NCBI RefSeq assembly: GCF_022669055.1
Contig: NZ_JAJMLW010000001.1
Location: forward strand, 682,001-746,000
DNA length: 64,000 bases
Source of the DNA: Adlercreutzia faecimuris
GTDB lineage: Bacteria; Actinomycetota; Coriobacteriia; Coriobacteriales; Eggerthellaceae
Reading direction: 5' to 3'
The position numbers and the translations under genes were made by a program. Of this stretch, positions 17,194 through 24,778 are shown piece by piece (position 1 is the first letter of the stretch; every line of letters starts with the position of its first letter). The notes below the pieces were generated by a model. That model did not search any database and was not told the DNA's origin. It saw only the letters and a list, made by a program, of their open reading frames with translations.

Positions 17194-18282
17194 CTAGCGG
17201 CCCTCGTCGGTCATGCCGAAGCACTCGGTGAAGAACACCTGGCAGTCCAGGTCGTAGCGGTCGCACACCTCGTCGAGCGCGTCGTCCATCAGCCGCGTGA
17301 GCGGCCGCGCCTCGCACACGGCGCGCGCGTTGATGATCATCCGCAGGTTCTCGTGGGGCTCGGCCAGCTGCTGGGCGTACTCGATGTCGTAGTCCACGCC
17401 GATGAGCGACGCCTTGCTGTAATCGCCCTCGCCGGCGGTGGCGAACGTCTTGAGGTGCGGCACGTTGCGCTTGCGCTCGATGAGCCCCAGGCGGATGCCC
17501 TCGATGAGGTCGTCCACCACGGCGTTCATGTCGATGGCGCCGCCGTCGCGCGTCTTCAGGTAGAGGCGGCGGTTGTACCAGGTCAGCTTCCCCTCCGCCT
17601 CGTTGAACTTCTCGTCGTAGCGCACCGAGAAGTTCTTGAGCGCGCTCACGTTTCCGGTGACGAACCGCGCTAGCTCGTCGATGCCCGTGCGCTCGCGCGC
17701 CGAGATGCAGATGATGGGGATGTCGGGCACGGCGGTGCGCAGGAAGTCGACGTAGCGCTCGCGGTCGGCCTCGGTGAGCAGGTCGCACTTGTTGAGCACC
17801 ACCAGGTCGGCTTCCTCCAGCTGGAGCTTCAGCAGGTAGACGAGCTCCTCGGGCAGGTGGATGTCGGCCTTCTCGGGCATGATCATGCGCAGGCGCTCGG
17901 GGTCGGTGATGACGGTGAAGGGCGCCAGCGTGAACTCGTCGCCGTGCTCGCGGGCGAGCGGGTGGTACACGTGGTCGAGGGCGCCCACGCCGCAGCCGGG
18001 GATGTCGCTCATGACGAACCGCGCGCCGCTCTTGTCGCGCAGGCGGCGGATCTGGTCGACCAGGTTGTCCATCTGGTAGCAGATGCACTCGTTGCCGATC
18101 TCGGCCACGGTGCAGCCGGTGACGCGCGTGAGGCTGGTGTCCACCAGGTTGGCGCCCAGGTCGTTGGCGATGATGGCTGCCTCGCCGTAGGTCTCGCACA
18201 GATGCTCGGCCAACGCGATCATCGTGGTGGTCTTGCCAGCGCCCAGAAAGCCGCTGACGACCATGAAGCGGATGGGTTCCAT
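17194..18282 (-). CDS. CobW/COG0523-family GTPase
   Basis: 362 aa. The N-terminal G-domain carries Walker A GFLGAGKTTT, a DxxG-equivalent region (VMSDIPGCGVG) and the NKCD base-recognition motif. The ECICYQ segment replaces the usual CxCC metal-binding motif with CxC. COG0523 proteins are metal-trafficking or cofactor-insertion GTPases. I start at the ATG at 18282 behind a GGCGAGGAG site; the extension to 18330 overlaps the leader. It is immediately upstream of ArsM-ArsS with no gap, suggesting service to that enzyme, perhaps metal or metalloid delivery. This role is inference. Confidence 0.82.
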   Translation of the reverse strand: MEPIRFMVVSGFLGAGKTTTMIALAEHLCETYGEAAIIANDLGANLVDTSLTRVTGCTVAEIGNECICYQMDNLVDQIRRLRDKSGARFVMSDIPGCGVGALDHVYHPLAREHGDEFTLAPFTVITDPERLRMIMPEKADIHLPEELVYLLKLQLEEADLVVLNKCDLLTEADRERYVDFLRTAVPDIPIICISARERTGIDELARFVTGNVSALKNFSVRYDEKFNEAEGKLTWYNRRLYLKTRDGGAIDMNAVVDDLIEGIRLGLIERKRNVPHLKTFATAGEGDYSKASLIGVDYDIEYAQQLAEPHENLRMIINARAVCEARPLTRLMDDALDEVCDRYDLDCQVFFTECFGMTDEGR

Positions 18283-18454
18283 GGGTGTCTCCTCGCCTCG
18301 CTTGGGCGCCTCTCCCGGCGCCCCTCTCATTTAGTGGACATAGTCTAGCATAGGAAGGAAGCAAGGAGAGGAGAAGCCCCCGCCGCGGCCTGCCCGCCCC
18401 GCGGGGAGCGGGCGGAGGGGGGGCGCGAGGCGGCCTGCCCGGCGGGCGGGCGCC

Positions 18455-19012
18455 CTAGCGGGCGCGCAGGGCAGCCAGCGCGCCCCGGATGAACGTGTCG
18501 ATGGCGGCTTGCATGCGTGGCCAGTCCGCGCGCCCGCCGTAGGCGAGGGCCGCCGTGTAGCAGCCGGTCATCTGGAAGCGGTAGAGCGCCCGGGCCTCGT
18601 CCTCGTCGGCGCCGGCGGCCCGATAGGCGGCAAGGGCCGTCGGCTCCAGCTCCTCCTCGAGCAGCTCAAGGACGGTGGGCAGGAACAGCGGGTCGCGCAC
18701 GAGGGCCGCCCAGCGTTCGTCGGCCGTGAGGGCGACGCAGAACGGGGTCGTGCCCGCGCCGGTCGCCTCGGGGGAGCAGGCCCCGCACCGCAGCTGGGCG
18801 GGCAGCGGGCGCACCTCCTCCAGGAACTCGCGGACGAGTGAGGTGAACGCGCGGTGCGTGTTGGGGCAGTGCGCGTAGAAGGTGGAGCGGCTGATGCCGG
18901 CCTCGGCGGCCAGCTCGGCGACGGTGATCTGGGCGAGCGGCTTGGCGGCCAGCAGCCGCAGCAGGGCGCCTCGGATGGCGCGGCGGGTTCTCTCGGTGCG
19001 GCGGTCGGCCAT
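18455..19012 (-). CDS. TetR-family transcriptional regulator
   Basis: 185 aa. Residues ~7-55 contain the TetR helix-turn-helix (LAQITVAELAAEAGISRSTFYAHC). The remaining helical part would be the ligand-binding and dimerisation domain, with RCGACSPEATG a small cysteine cluster. The ATG at 19012 follows CGAGGAGCCCCC. It is divergent from the AEC carrier, with a 15-bp palindrome between them, so it most likely represses that carrier and itself in response to an unknown ligand. Confidence 0.85.
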   Translation of the reverse strand: MADRRTERTRRAIRGALLRLLAAKPLAQITVAELAAEAGISRSTFYAHCPNTHRAFTSLVREFLEEVRPLPAQLRCGACSPEATGAGTTPFCVALTADERWAALVRDPLFLPTVLELLEEELEPTALAAYRAAGADEDEARALYRFQMTGCYTAALAYGGRADWPRMQAAIDTFIRGALAALRAR

Positions 19013-19117
19013 GGGGGCTCCTCGGGTCGGGCGGCGCGCGGACGCGGGGTGCGTGGCGCGTGGGCAGGAGGGTCGTGGCGGGCGCCCCGTGCGGACGTTG
19101 CGGGCGCGGATCGTTTC

Positions 19118-19132
19118 CGTACACATTGTACG
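19118..19132. promoter_or_regulatory. Palindromic operator between TetR and AEC carrier genes
   Basis: CGTACA (19118-19123) and TGTACG (19127-19132) are perfect inverted repeats with a CAT spacer. The site lies 106 bp upstream of the TetR start and 70 bp upstream of the carrier start. Position and symmetry fit a TetR-type dimer site. Confidence 0.6.
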
Positions 19133-19201
19133 ATTATGTCCAGCATCGCCCTGCGGCTCCCGGTAGAGTGGCGCCCCGGTACCCGAGGAGCGGAGAGGCT
19201 G

Positions 19202-20125
19202 ATGGTATTCGAGATAACCCTGGAGCGCATGCTGGTGTTCTTCCTGATCTTGGCGGTGGGCTTCGCCGCGGCCAAGCTGCGCGTCATCGATGAGGGCTAC
19301 CTGCCCAGCCTGGCCAAGCTCATCACGAAGATTCTCCTGCCGGTGATGATCTTCTACTCCACCTGCGTCAGCTGCACGCGCCAGGCCCTCTTCGACAACC
19401 TGGCCATGGTGGTGCTGGCCGCGGTGTTCTACGCGCTGGCGTCGCTCGTGCTGTTCCTGCTGGCCCGGGCGCTGCGCCTGCCCCACGACAAGGATCGCGT
19501 GTTCCAGTTCTGCTTCATCTTCGGCAACACCGGCTTCGTGGGCATCCCGCTGCTGGCAGCGGTGTTCCCCGAAACGGGGCTCATGTACATGATGCTGGTC
19601 TCCATCGTCGATCAGCTGGTGTTCTGGACCTACGGCGTGTGGCTGGCCACGGCGCGCGACCGGCAGGCGACCCGGTTCAGCCCGCGCGCGCTCGTGACGC
19701 CCAACACGGTGGCCATCGCGCTCGCCCTGGTGTTCGTGCTGGCGGACATCCCCCTGTCCCGGCTGGCGTCGCTCGCGCTGGGCACCATCAACAACGCCAC
19801 GAGCGCGCTGTGCATGATGTACCTGGGCGCGCTCGTCTGCTTCTCCGACGTGGGGGCGGCCCTGCGCCGGCCCGAGCTGTACGTGGGCATTGCGGTGAAG
19901 ATGGTGGCGCTGCCGGTGGCGGCCGGGCGGTTGCTGGCGCTCACGCCGCTGCCGGGCGACCTGGTGTCGGCGCTCGTCATCATCATGGCGCTGCCGGTGA
20001 TGACGGTGGTGCCCCTGGTGGCGTCCCAGAACGGGCACGAGGGCGAGTACGCCACCGGCATCACCGTGGCCACCCTGGTCGCGAGCATCGCGACCATTCC
20101 GCTGGCAGTGCTGCTGGCGGGATGA
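19202..20125 (+). CDS. AEC (auxin efflux carrier) family transporter
   Basis: 307-aa membrane protein with about ten hydrophobic segments and the family pattern of paired five-helix halves. Examples are VFFLILAVGFAAAKLRVID, the NTGFVGIPLL motif after GLRLPHDKDR-like residues, and the equivalent MALPVMTVVPL near the end. AEC members export or import organic acids and related anions; MleP malonate/malate carriers are well-known examples. The ATG at 19202 follows CGGAGAGGCTG. Probably controlled by the divergent TetR regulator. Substrate unknown. Confidence 0.85.
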   Translation: MVFEITLERMLVFFLILAVGFAAAKLRVIDEGYLPSLAKLITKILLPVMIFYSTCVSCTRQALFDNLAMVVLAAVFYALASLVLFLLARALRLPHDKDRVFQFCFIFGNTGFVGIPLLAAVFPETGLMYMMLVSIVDQLVFWTYGVWLATARDRQATRFSPRALVTPNTVAIALALVFVLADIPLSRLASLALGTINNATSALCMMYLGALVCFSDVGAALRRPELYVGIAVKMVALPVAAGRLLALTPLPGDLVSALVIIMALPVMTVVPLVASQNGHEGEYATGITVATLVASIATIPLAVLLAG

Positions 20126-20137
20126 CGCCGGATGGCG

Positions 20138-20301
20138 GTTTCATATCCATTTTGGCGAGTTTTCCGAGGCTCCAGGGGCTGAAAACGTGCCAGTTGCGCG
20201 CATTTCGGAGGGGCTGATTTGCGCGACCTGGGCAAATGCCGGCGATCGTGCTCGGCATGCGTCGCGCAGCCTCGGGAAACTCGCCAAAATGGATATGAAA
20301 C
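20138..20301. repeat. Long inverted-repeat element A
   Basis: The 34-bp arms at 20138-20171 and 20268-20301 are inverted repeats with one mismatch, enclosing about 96 bp. The interior holds the core CGCGACCTGGGCAAATGC (20223-20240), shared with related elements at 37.3, 38.7, 46.4 and (minus strand) 56.9 kb. The right arm is identical to that of the element at 46.4 kb. It sits between two convergent genes and has no ORF. It fills most of the 20126-20422 gap. Confidence 0.85.
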
Positions 20302-20422
20302 AGCAAAACGCGTGCACGGCGAACCTGCCGGGCTCGCTCGGGGGGCTTCGAGTGGGGGCGGATGAGGCCAAGGGGGGCGAGGCGGCCCGCTGGGGGCGCC
20401 CCGTTCGGCGGCCGGTGCCGCA

Positions 20423-22054
20423 CTAGCGCTTGAGCGCGCCGAAGAGGCCGCGCATGAGCTGGCGGCCCGCCTCGCGGCCGATCGAGCCCAGGACGGAGTT
20501 GGCCGCCTTCATGGCCTGCTCGCGCTGGCGCTCGGCCTCGCGGGCGGCGCGTTCGGCCTCCTTGGCGGCGGCCTTCTCGGCGGCCAGCCGGGCGCGCTCC
20601 TCCTCCTTGGCCAGGCGTGCCTGCTCGCGCTCGTAGTCCTTCTGGGCCTTGGCGTCGGCGGCGGCCTTCTGCTTCTCGAACTCGGCGCGCTCCCGCTCGA
20701 GCGCCGCCCGCTCGGCGGCCAGCGCGTCGGCCTCGGCCGCCGCGGCCTGCTCGCCGGCGATGAGCTCGTAGGCGCTCTCGCGGTCGACGGCCTGGCCGTA
20801 CTTCGCCACGAGCGGCGCGGCCGCCTCCAGCGCGGCGGCCATCACCTCGGGCGCCGCCGCGCCCATCGAGCACTCGGGCGGCAGCACCTTGGCGCGCTCC
20901 ACCACGCTCGGCTGGCCCTCGGCGTTCAGCAGCGACACGAGCGCCTCGCCGGTGCCCACCTCCAGAAGCGCCGCCTCGGCGTCGAGCGCGGGGTTCGCGC
21001 GGAAGGCGGCCGCCGCGGCGCGCACGGCCTTCTGCTCGGCGGGGGTGTAGGCGCGCAGCCCGTGCTGGATGCGGTTGGACAGCTGGGCGAGCACCTCGTC
21101 GGGAATGTCCGAGGGCGACTGCGTGATGAAGTACACGCCCACGCCCTTGGACCGGATGAGCTTCACCACCTGCACGATGCGATCGACGAGCTCCCTGGGC
21201 ATGTCGTCGAACAGCAGGTGCGCCTCGTCGAAGAAGAAGACGAACCGGGGCTTGTCGGCGTCGCCCACCTCGGGCAGCGTCTCAAAGAGCTCGCTCATCA
21301 TCCACAGCAGGAACATGGCGTAGACCTGCGGGCTCGAGATGAGGCCCGCGGCGTTGAGCAGGTTGACGTAGCCGCGGCCGGCCTCGTCGCAGGCGAACCA
21401 GTCGGCCAGGTCAAGCGCCGGCTCGCCGAAGAACACGTCGCCGCCCTGGTCCTCCACGGCGATGAGCGCGCGCAGGATGGCCCCGACCGACTGGCTGGAC
21501 ACGCGCCCGTACTCCAGCTCGAACTCCTTGGCGTGCTCGCCCACGTAGTTGAGCATGGCGCGCAGGTCCTTCAGGTCGATGAGCAGCATCCCGCGGTCGT
21601 CGGCCACGCGGAACACCACGTTCAGCACGCCCTCCTGCACCTCGGTGAGCCCGAGCAGCCGGGCCAGCAGCACCGGCCCCATGTCCGACACGGTGACGCG
21701 CACGGGGATGCCCGGCCCGCCCAGCATGTCCCACTGCCGCACGGGGCAGCCGCGCGGCTCCCACGACGGCGCGCCCAGCGTGGCGGCGCGCGCGGCCAGC
21801 TTGCCGTCGGCGTCGTCGGCGGCCTGGGCCATGCCGGTCACGTCGCCCTTCACGTCGGCCATGAACACGGGCACGCCCGCCTGGGAGAACCCCTCGGCCA
21901 TCACCTTGAGCGTGACCGTCTTGCCCGTGCCGGACGCGCCGGCGATGAGCCCGTGGCGGTTGGCCTGGTCGAGCCGCAGCACGCAGGCCGTGGCGGTGGG
22001 GTTGCCGTCGGCATCGACGGCCTGGGCCATCCGGATGACGTCGTCTTCCAGCAT
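20423..22054 (-). CDS. HerA-like ATPase, DUF853 family (YjgR type)
   Basis: 543 aa. An N-terminal HerA/VirB4-like ATPase domain carries Walker A GASGTGKT and Walker B FVFFFDEAHLLF, then FITQSPSDIPDEVLAQLSNRIQHGLRAYTP, which is diagnostic for DUF853. Residues ~430-510 are a long charged coiled coil (repeated AERxALERERAEFEKQK-like heptads), then a short tail (SIGREAGRQLMRGLFGALKR). The family resembles DNA-translocating or end-resecting ATPases, but its role is not settled. Monocistronic; the start at 22054 is 274 bp from the divergent MFS-CBS gene. Confidence 0.85.
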   Translation of the reverse strand: MLEDDVIRMAQAVDADGNPTATACVLRLDQANRHGLIAGASGTGKTVTLKVMAEGFSQAGVPVFMADVKGDVTGMAQAADDADGKLAARAATLGAPSWEPRGCPVRQWDMLGGPGIPVRVTVSDMGPVLLARLLGLTEVQEGVLNVVFRVADDRGMLLIDLKDLRAMLNYVGEHAKEFELEYGRVSSQSVGAILRALIAVEDQGGDVFFGEPALDLADWFACDEAGRGYVNLLNAAGLISSPQVYAMFLLWMMSELFETLPEVGDADKPRFVFFFDEAHLLFDDMPRELVDRIVQVVKLIRSKGVGVYFITQSPSDIPDEVLAQLSNRIQHGLRAYTPAEQKAVRAAAAAFRANPALDAEAALLEVGTGEALVSLLNAEGQPSVVERAKVLPPECSMGAAAPEVMAAALEAAAPLVAKYGQAVDRESAYELIAGEQAAAAEADALAAERAALERERAEFEKQKAAADAKAQKDYEREQARLAKEEERARLAAEKAAAKEAERAAREAERQREQAMKAANSVLGSIGREAGRQLMRGLFGALKR

Positions 22055-22328
22055 GGGGCGGTCCTTTCACGCGGGGAAGGGGAGGGCCGCGGCCGCCCGG
22101 AGGGGCGCCGCGCCTCGTGCCATCGTAGCATCGGGTCCGGCGCCGGGGCGGCCGCGCGCCCCGTTCGTGCGGGAGCCGTTAGATGGGCCGCCGGCCCCGC
22201 GCCCGTGCCGAAGCTGTTTTCTTTCGCCGTTCGCGGGATTCTTCCTTGCCTGGGAACAGGGCCGTCGCTAGCATCGGAACATTCGCTTTTTTACGGATTC
22301 TTGGCAAACGAGAGTGAGGTTAGAGCTT

Positions 22329-24302
22329 ATGGCCTTAGGTGTTGGAAGAAAAGAGCTGGTGATGGTGGGCGTCCTGCTGGTGGGCGTGCTGCTGGCGGTG
22401 CTGAACCAGACGCTGCTGTCGCCCGCGCTGCCCGCCATCATGGCGGACCTGGGGGTCGACGCCACCACCGTCCAGTGGCTGACCAGCGGCTATTCCCTGG
22501 TGGAGGCGGTCGTCATCCCGCTTTCCGCCTACCTGATAGGGCGCTTTACCACGCGCCAGCTGTTCATCACGGCTTTCGCGCTGTTCACGGCGGGCAGCCT
22601 GGCGGCGGCCGTGGCGCCCAACTTCTGGGTGCTGCTGCTCGGCCGCGTGCTGCAGGCGGCGTGCACCGGCATGTCCATGCCCATGGTGTTCACGGTGATC
22701 CTGCTGGTGTTCCCGCGCGAGAAGCGCGGTACGGCCATGGGCGTCATCGGGCTGATCATCGGGTTCGCGCCGGCGGTGGGCCCGTCGGTGGCGGGCCTGC
22801 TGGTGGACTCGGTGGGCTGGCGCGCGCTGTTCGCCATCGTGACGGTGCTGTCGGTGGTGGTGATCGTGCTGGCCGTGGCGGTGCTGCGCAACTACGGCAG
22901 CTTCGCCCGCGCGCCCTTCGACAAGCTGTCGGTGGTGCTGTCCACCGTGGGCCTGGTGTGCCTGCTCTACGGGCTGTCCACCTTCGCGTCGTCGGATAAC
23001 CTGGCCGTCACGGCGGGGCTCATCGCGGTGGGCCTGGTGCTCTGCGTCCTGTACGTGCGACGCCAGCTGAGGCTGCCCGAGCCCATGCTCCAGGTGGGCA
23101 TCCTGCGCACGCGCAACTACGCCATCGCCGTCGTCATCATCGTCATCGTGCAGGCTGCCCTCATGGGCACGGGCGTCATCACGCCGCTCTACGTGCAGGG
23201 CGTGCTGGGCTTCAGCGCCACCATGTCGGGCGTGGCCATGCTGCCCGGCGCGCTCATCGGCGCGTTCATGGGCCTGGTGTCGGGCCGCCTGTTCGACCGC
23301 TTCGGCGTGCGCCGCGTGGTCATCCCCGGCGTCATCGTGGCGGTGCTGGGCGCGTCGGGCCTGGCGCGGCTGGGCATCGACAGCAGCTTCCTCAACCTGA
23401 CGCTCACCTATACCGTGCTGGTGGTGGGCCTGCAGTTCACCATGACGCCGCTCAACACCTGGGGCGTCAACTCGCTGGACAACGGCGTCATCCAGCACGC
23501 TCAGGGCGTGTCCAACACCCTGAACCAGGTGGCCGCGTCCATGGGCACCGCCGTGCTCGTGTCCATATCGGCCCTCGCGCCGATGGTGGCCCCCGGCGCC
23601 GCGCCGCTTGAGCAGGCCTACCTGGGTGACCACCTGGCGTTCACGACCACGTTCGCCCTCATGGTGGTGGCCGGCCTGGTCATCCTGGCGTTCGTACGCG
23701 ACAAGGCGAAGGCGCCGGGCGCCGCGGCGGCCACGCCGGCCGAGCGCGGCGAGGAGCTCGTCGACTACGCCGCCGGCTTCGATGGCGTGACGGTTGACGC
23801 CACGCGCGGCGAGGCGATAGACCCGCACCGCACCTACGTGGCCGCCGACGTCATGAACCGCGTGCCCGTGTGCGCGAGCGCGGATGCCACCATGGGCGAG
23901 GTCATCCGCCTCATGGCCGCTAACGAGACGAGCGGTCTGCCCGTGGTGGACGGCGCCGGCGCGCTCGTGGGCTTCGTGTCCGACGGCGACGTGGCGTCCT
24001 ACCTGGGCAAGACCGAGATATCGGTGGTGGACAGCACCCTCAACCTGTACCGCTACGTCGACGACACCGAGGCGATGGACCGCCTGCGCGCGCTTCTGGC
24101 CCTCAACGTCATGGACGTGGCGACCCACCGCGTCATCTCGGTGCGCGAGGACACGCCCGTCGACGAGGTGTGCCAGCTGTTCGCGAGCAAGCGCATCAAG
24201 AAGGTGCCGGTGGTGGACGCCGACGGCAAGCTGGCAGGCGCCCTCAGCCGCCGCAACATCATGCGCTCCCTCGCCGAGGCCATCGACCTGATGGAGGCCT
24301 AG
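22329..24302 (+). CDS. DHA2-type MFS exporter fused to tandem CBS domains
   Basis: 657 aa. Residues ~1-465 form a 14-helix drug:H+ antiporter-2 (EmrB/QacA-like) carrier. Helix 1 reads AVLNQTLLSPALPAIMADLG, motif A lies near YLIGRFTTRQLF and motif C near GPSVAGLLVDS. After a linker (~470-505), residues ~508-655 hold two CBS domains (DVMNRVPVCASADATMGEVIRLM... VVDGAGALVGFVSDGD; NVMDVATHRVISVREDTPVDEVCQLF... GALSRRNIM). CBS pairs bind adenine nucleotides, so export may be gated by energy charge; this is inference. I start at ATG 22329; a GTG at 22314 is possible. Confidence 0.87.
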   Translation: MALGVGRKELVMVGVLLVGVLLAVLNQTLLSPALPAIMADLGVDATTVQWLTSGYSLVEAVVIPLSAYLIGRFTTRQLFITAFALFTAGSLAAAVAPNFWVLLLGRVLQAACTGMSMPMVFTVILLVFPREKRGTAMGVIGLIIGFAPAVGPSVAGLLVDSVGWRALFAIVTVLSVVVIVLAVAVLRNYGSFARAPFDKLSVVLSTVGLVCLLYGLSTFASSDNLAVTAGLIAVGLVLCVLYVRRQLRLPEPMLQVGILRTRNYAIAVVIIVIVQAALMGTGVITPLYVQGVLGFSATMSGVAMLPGALIGAFMGLVSGRLFDRFGVRRVVIPGVIVAVLGASGLARLGIDSSFLNLTLTYTVLVVGLQFTMTPLNTWGVNSLDNGVIQHAQGVSNTLNQVAASMGTAVLVSISALAPMVAPGAAPLEQAYLGDHLAFTTTFALMVVAGLVILAFVRDKAKAPGAAAATPAERGEELVDYAAGFDGVTVDATRGEAIDPHRTYVAADVMNRVPVCASADATMGEVIRLMAANETSGLPVVDGAGALVGFVSDGDVASYLGKTEISVVDSTLNLYRYVDDTEAMDRLRALLALNVMDVATHRVISVREDTPVDEVCQLFASKRIKKVPVVDADGKLAGALSRRNIMRSLAEAIDLMEA

Positions 24303-24353
24303 GGAAGACGAGCGCCGGGCGTCGGGTGTCGCGCTCACCCCAAGGCGCGGGCG

Positions 24354-24398
24354 CGCCCGGCGCCACGCCCACGCCCGGCGCCACGCCCACGCCCGGCG
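24354..24398. repeat. 18-bp tandem repeat
   Basis: CGCCCGGCGCCACGCCCA occurs twice in tandem (24354-24371, 24372-24389), followed by a 9-bp partial third copy. It lies in the 476-bp gap between the MFS-CBS gene and htpG. The rest of the gap before the htpG promoter shows no gene. Confidence 0.7.
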
Positions 24399-24542
24399 CT
24401 CGCGTCGTCCACGCTGACGCTCGCGTGGCGCCCCACGCGCAACTGCATTCGCGGGCGCCCCTCCCCCACTTCTCGCCCGCATCTGCGCCCGCCCTCCGGG
24501 GCGGCGCTTCTCTTTCCTCCTTGTGAAAAAACCTTATAGTGC

Positions 24543-24570
24543 TTGACATAGATTTCCTGCCTTCTAAAAT
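24543..24570 (+). promoter_or_regulatory. htpG promoter (sigma-70/SigA type)
   Basis: TTGACA (24543-24548), 16 nt, then TAAAAT (24565-24570). A start near 24577 would place the CIRCE operator at the very 5' end of the transcript and give a leader of about 200 nt before the ATG at 24779. Confidence 0.75.
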
Positions 24571-24576
24571 GTGCTG

Positions 24577-24603
24577 TTAGCAAACAGAAGGGGAGAGTGC
24601 TAA
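24577..24603. promoter_or_regulatory. CIRCE element (HrcA operator) upstream of htpG
   Basis: TTAGCAAAC (24577-24585), nine bases, then GAGTGCTAA (24595-24603). The consensus is TTAGCACTC-N9-GAGTGCTAA; the right half is perfect and the left half matches 7 of 9. It sits immediately downstream of a strong -35/-10 pair, the standard position for HrcA repression. The hrcA gene is not in this window. Confidence 0.85.
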
Positions 24604-24778
24604 CCCGGGCGTGATGGCGCGGAAACGGCTCGGTGGCGTCTTTGCCGGCGTCACGCGTCGGCCGCGCGCCGCGTCCTACGCTCGGCTCCGGCGACCCGGC
24701 GGCCTCGCCCGCCCGGGCCCGCGCCGCCGCCCGCGCCTGGCGCACCCGCCCCGCAACCCGTTGAAAGAAGGCACATCC

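Noticed and set aside
14090-18364. A 1424-codon open frame spanning the ArsM-ArsS and GTPase genes on the same strand
   Set aside because: It is a GC-bias shadow in another frame: Arg/Ala/Gly/Pro-rich, with no domain, crossing two recognisable genes and the 3' end of the molybdenum-enzyme gene.
20138-20301. Element A as an insertion sequence or MITE of a known family
   Set aside because: No transposase and no obvious target-site duplication. Related elements have different arms, which is not how MITE families behave, so I report it only as an inverted-repeat element.
24611-24778. N-terminal extension of HtpG to 24611
   Set aside because: Basic low-complexity sequence just after the CIRCE; Hsp90 homologues begin at the residue encoded at 24779, which has its own ribosome binding site.
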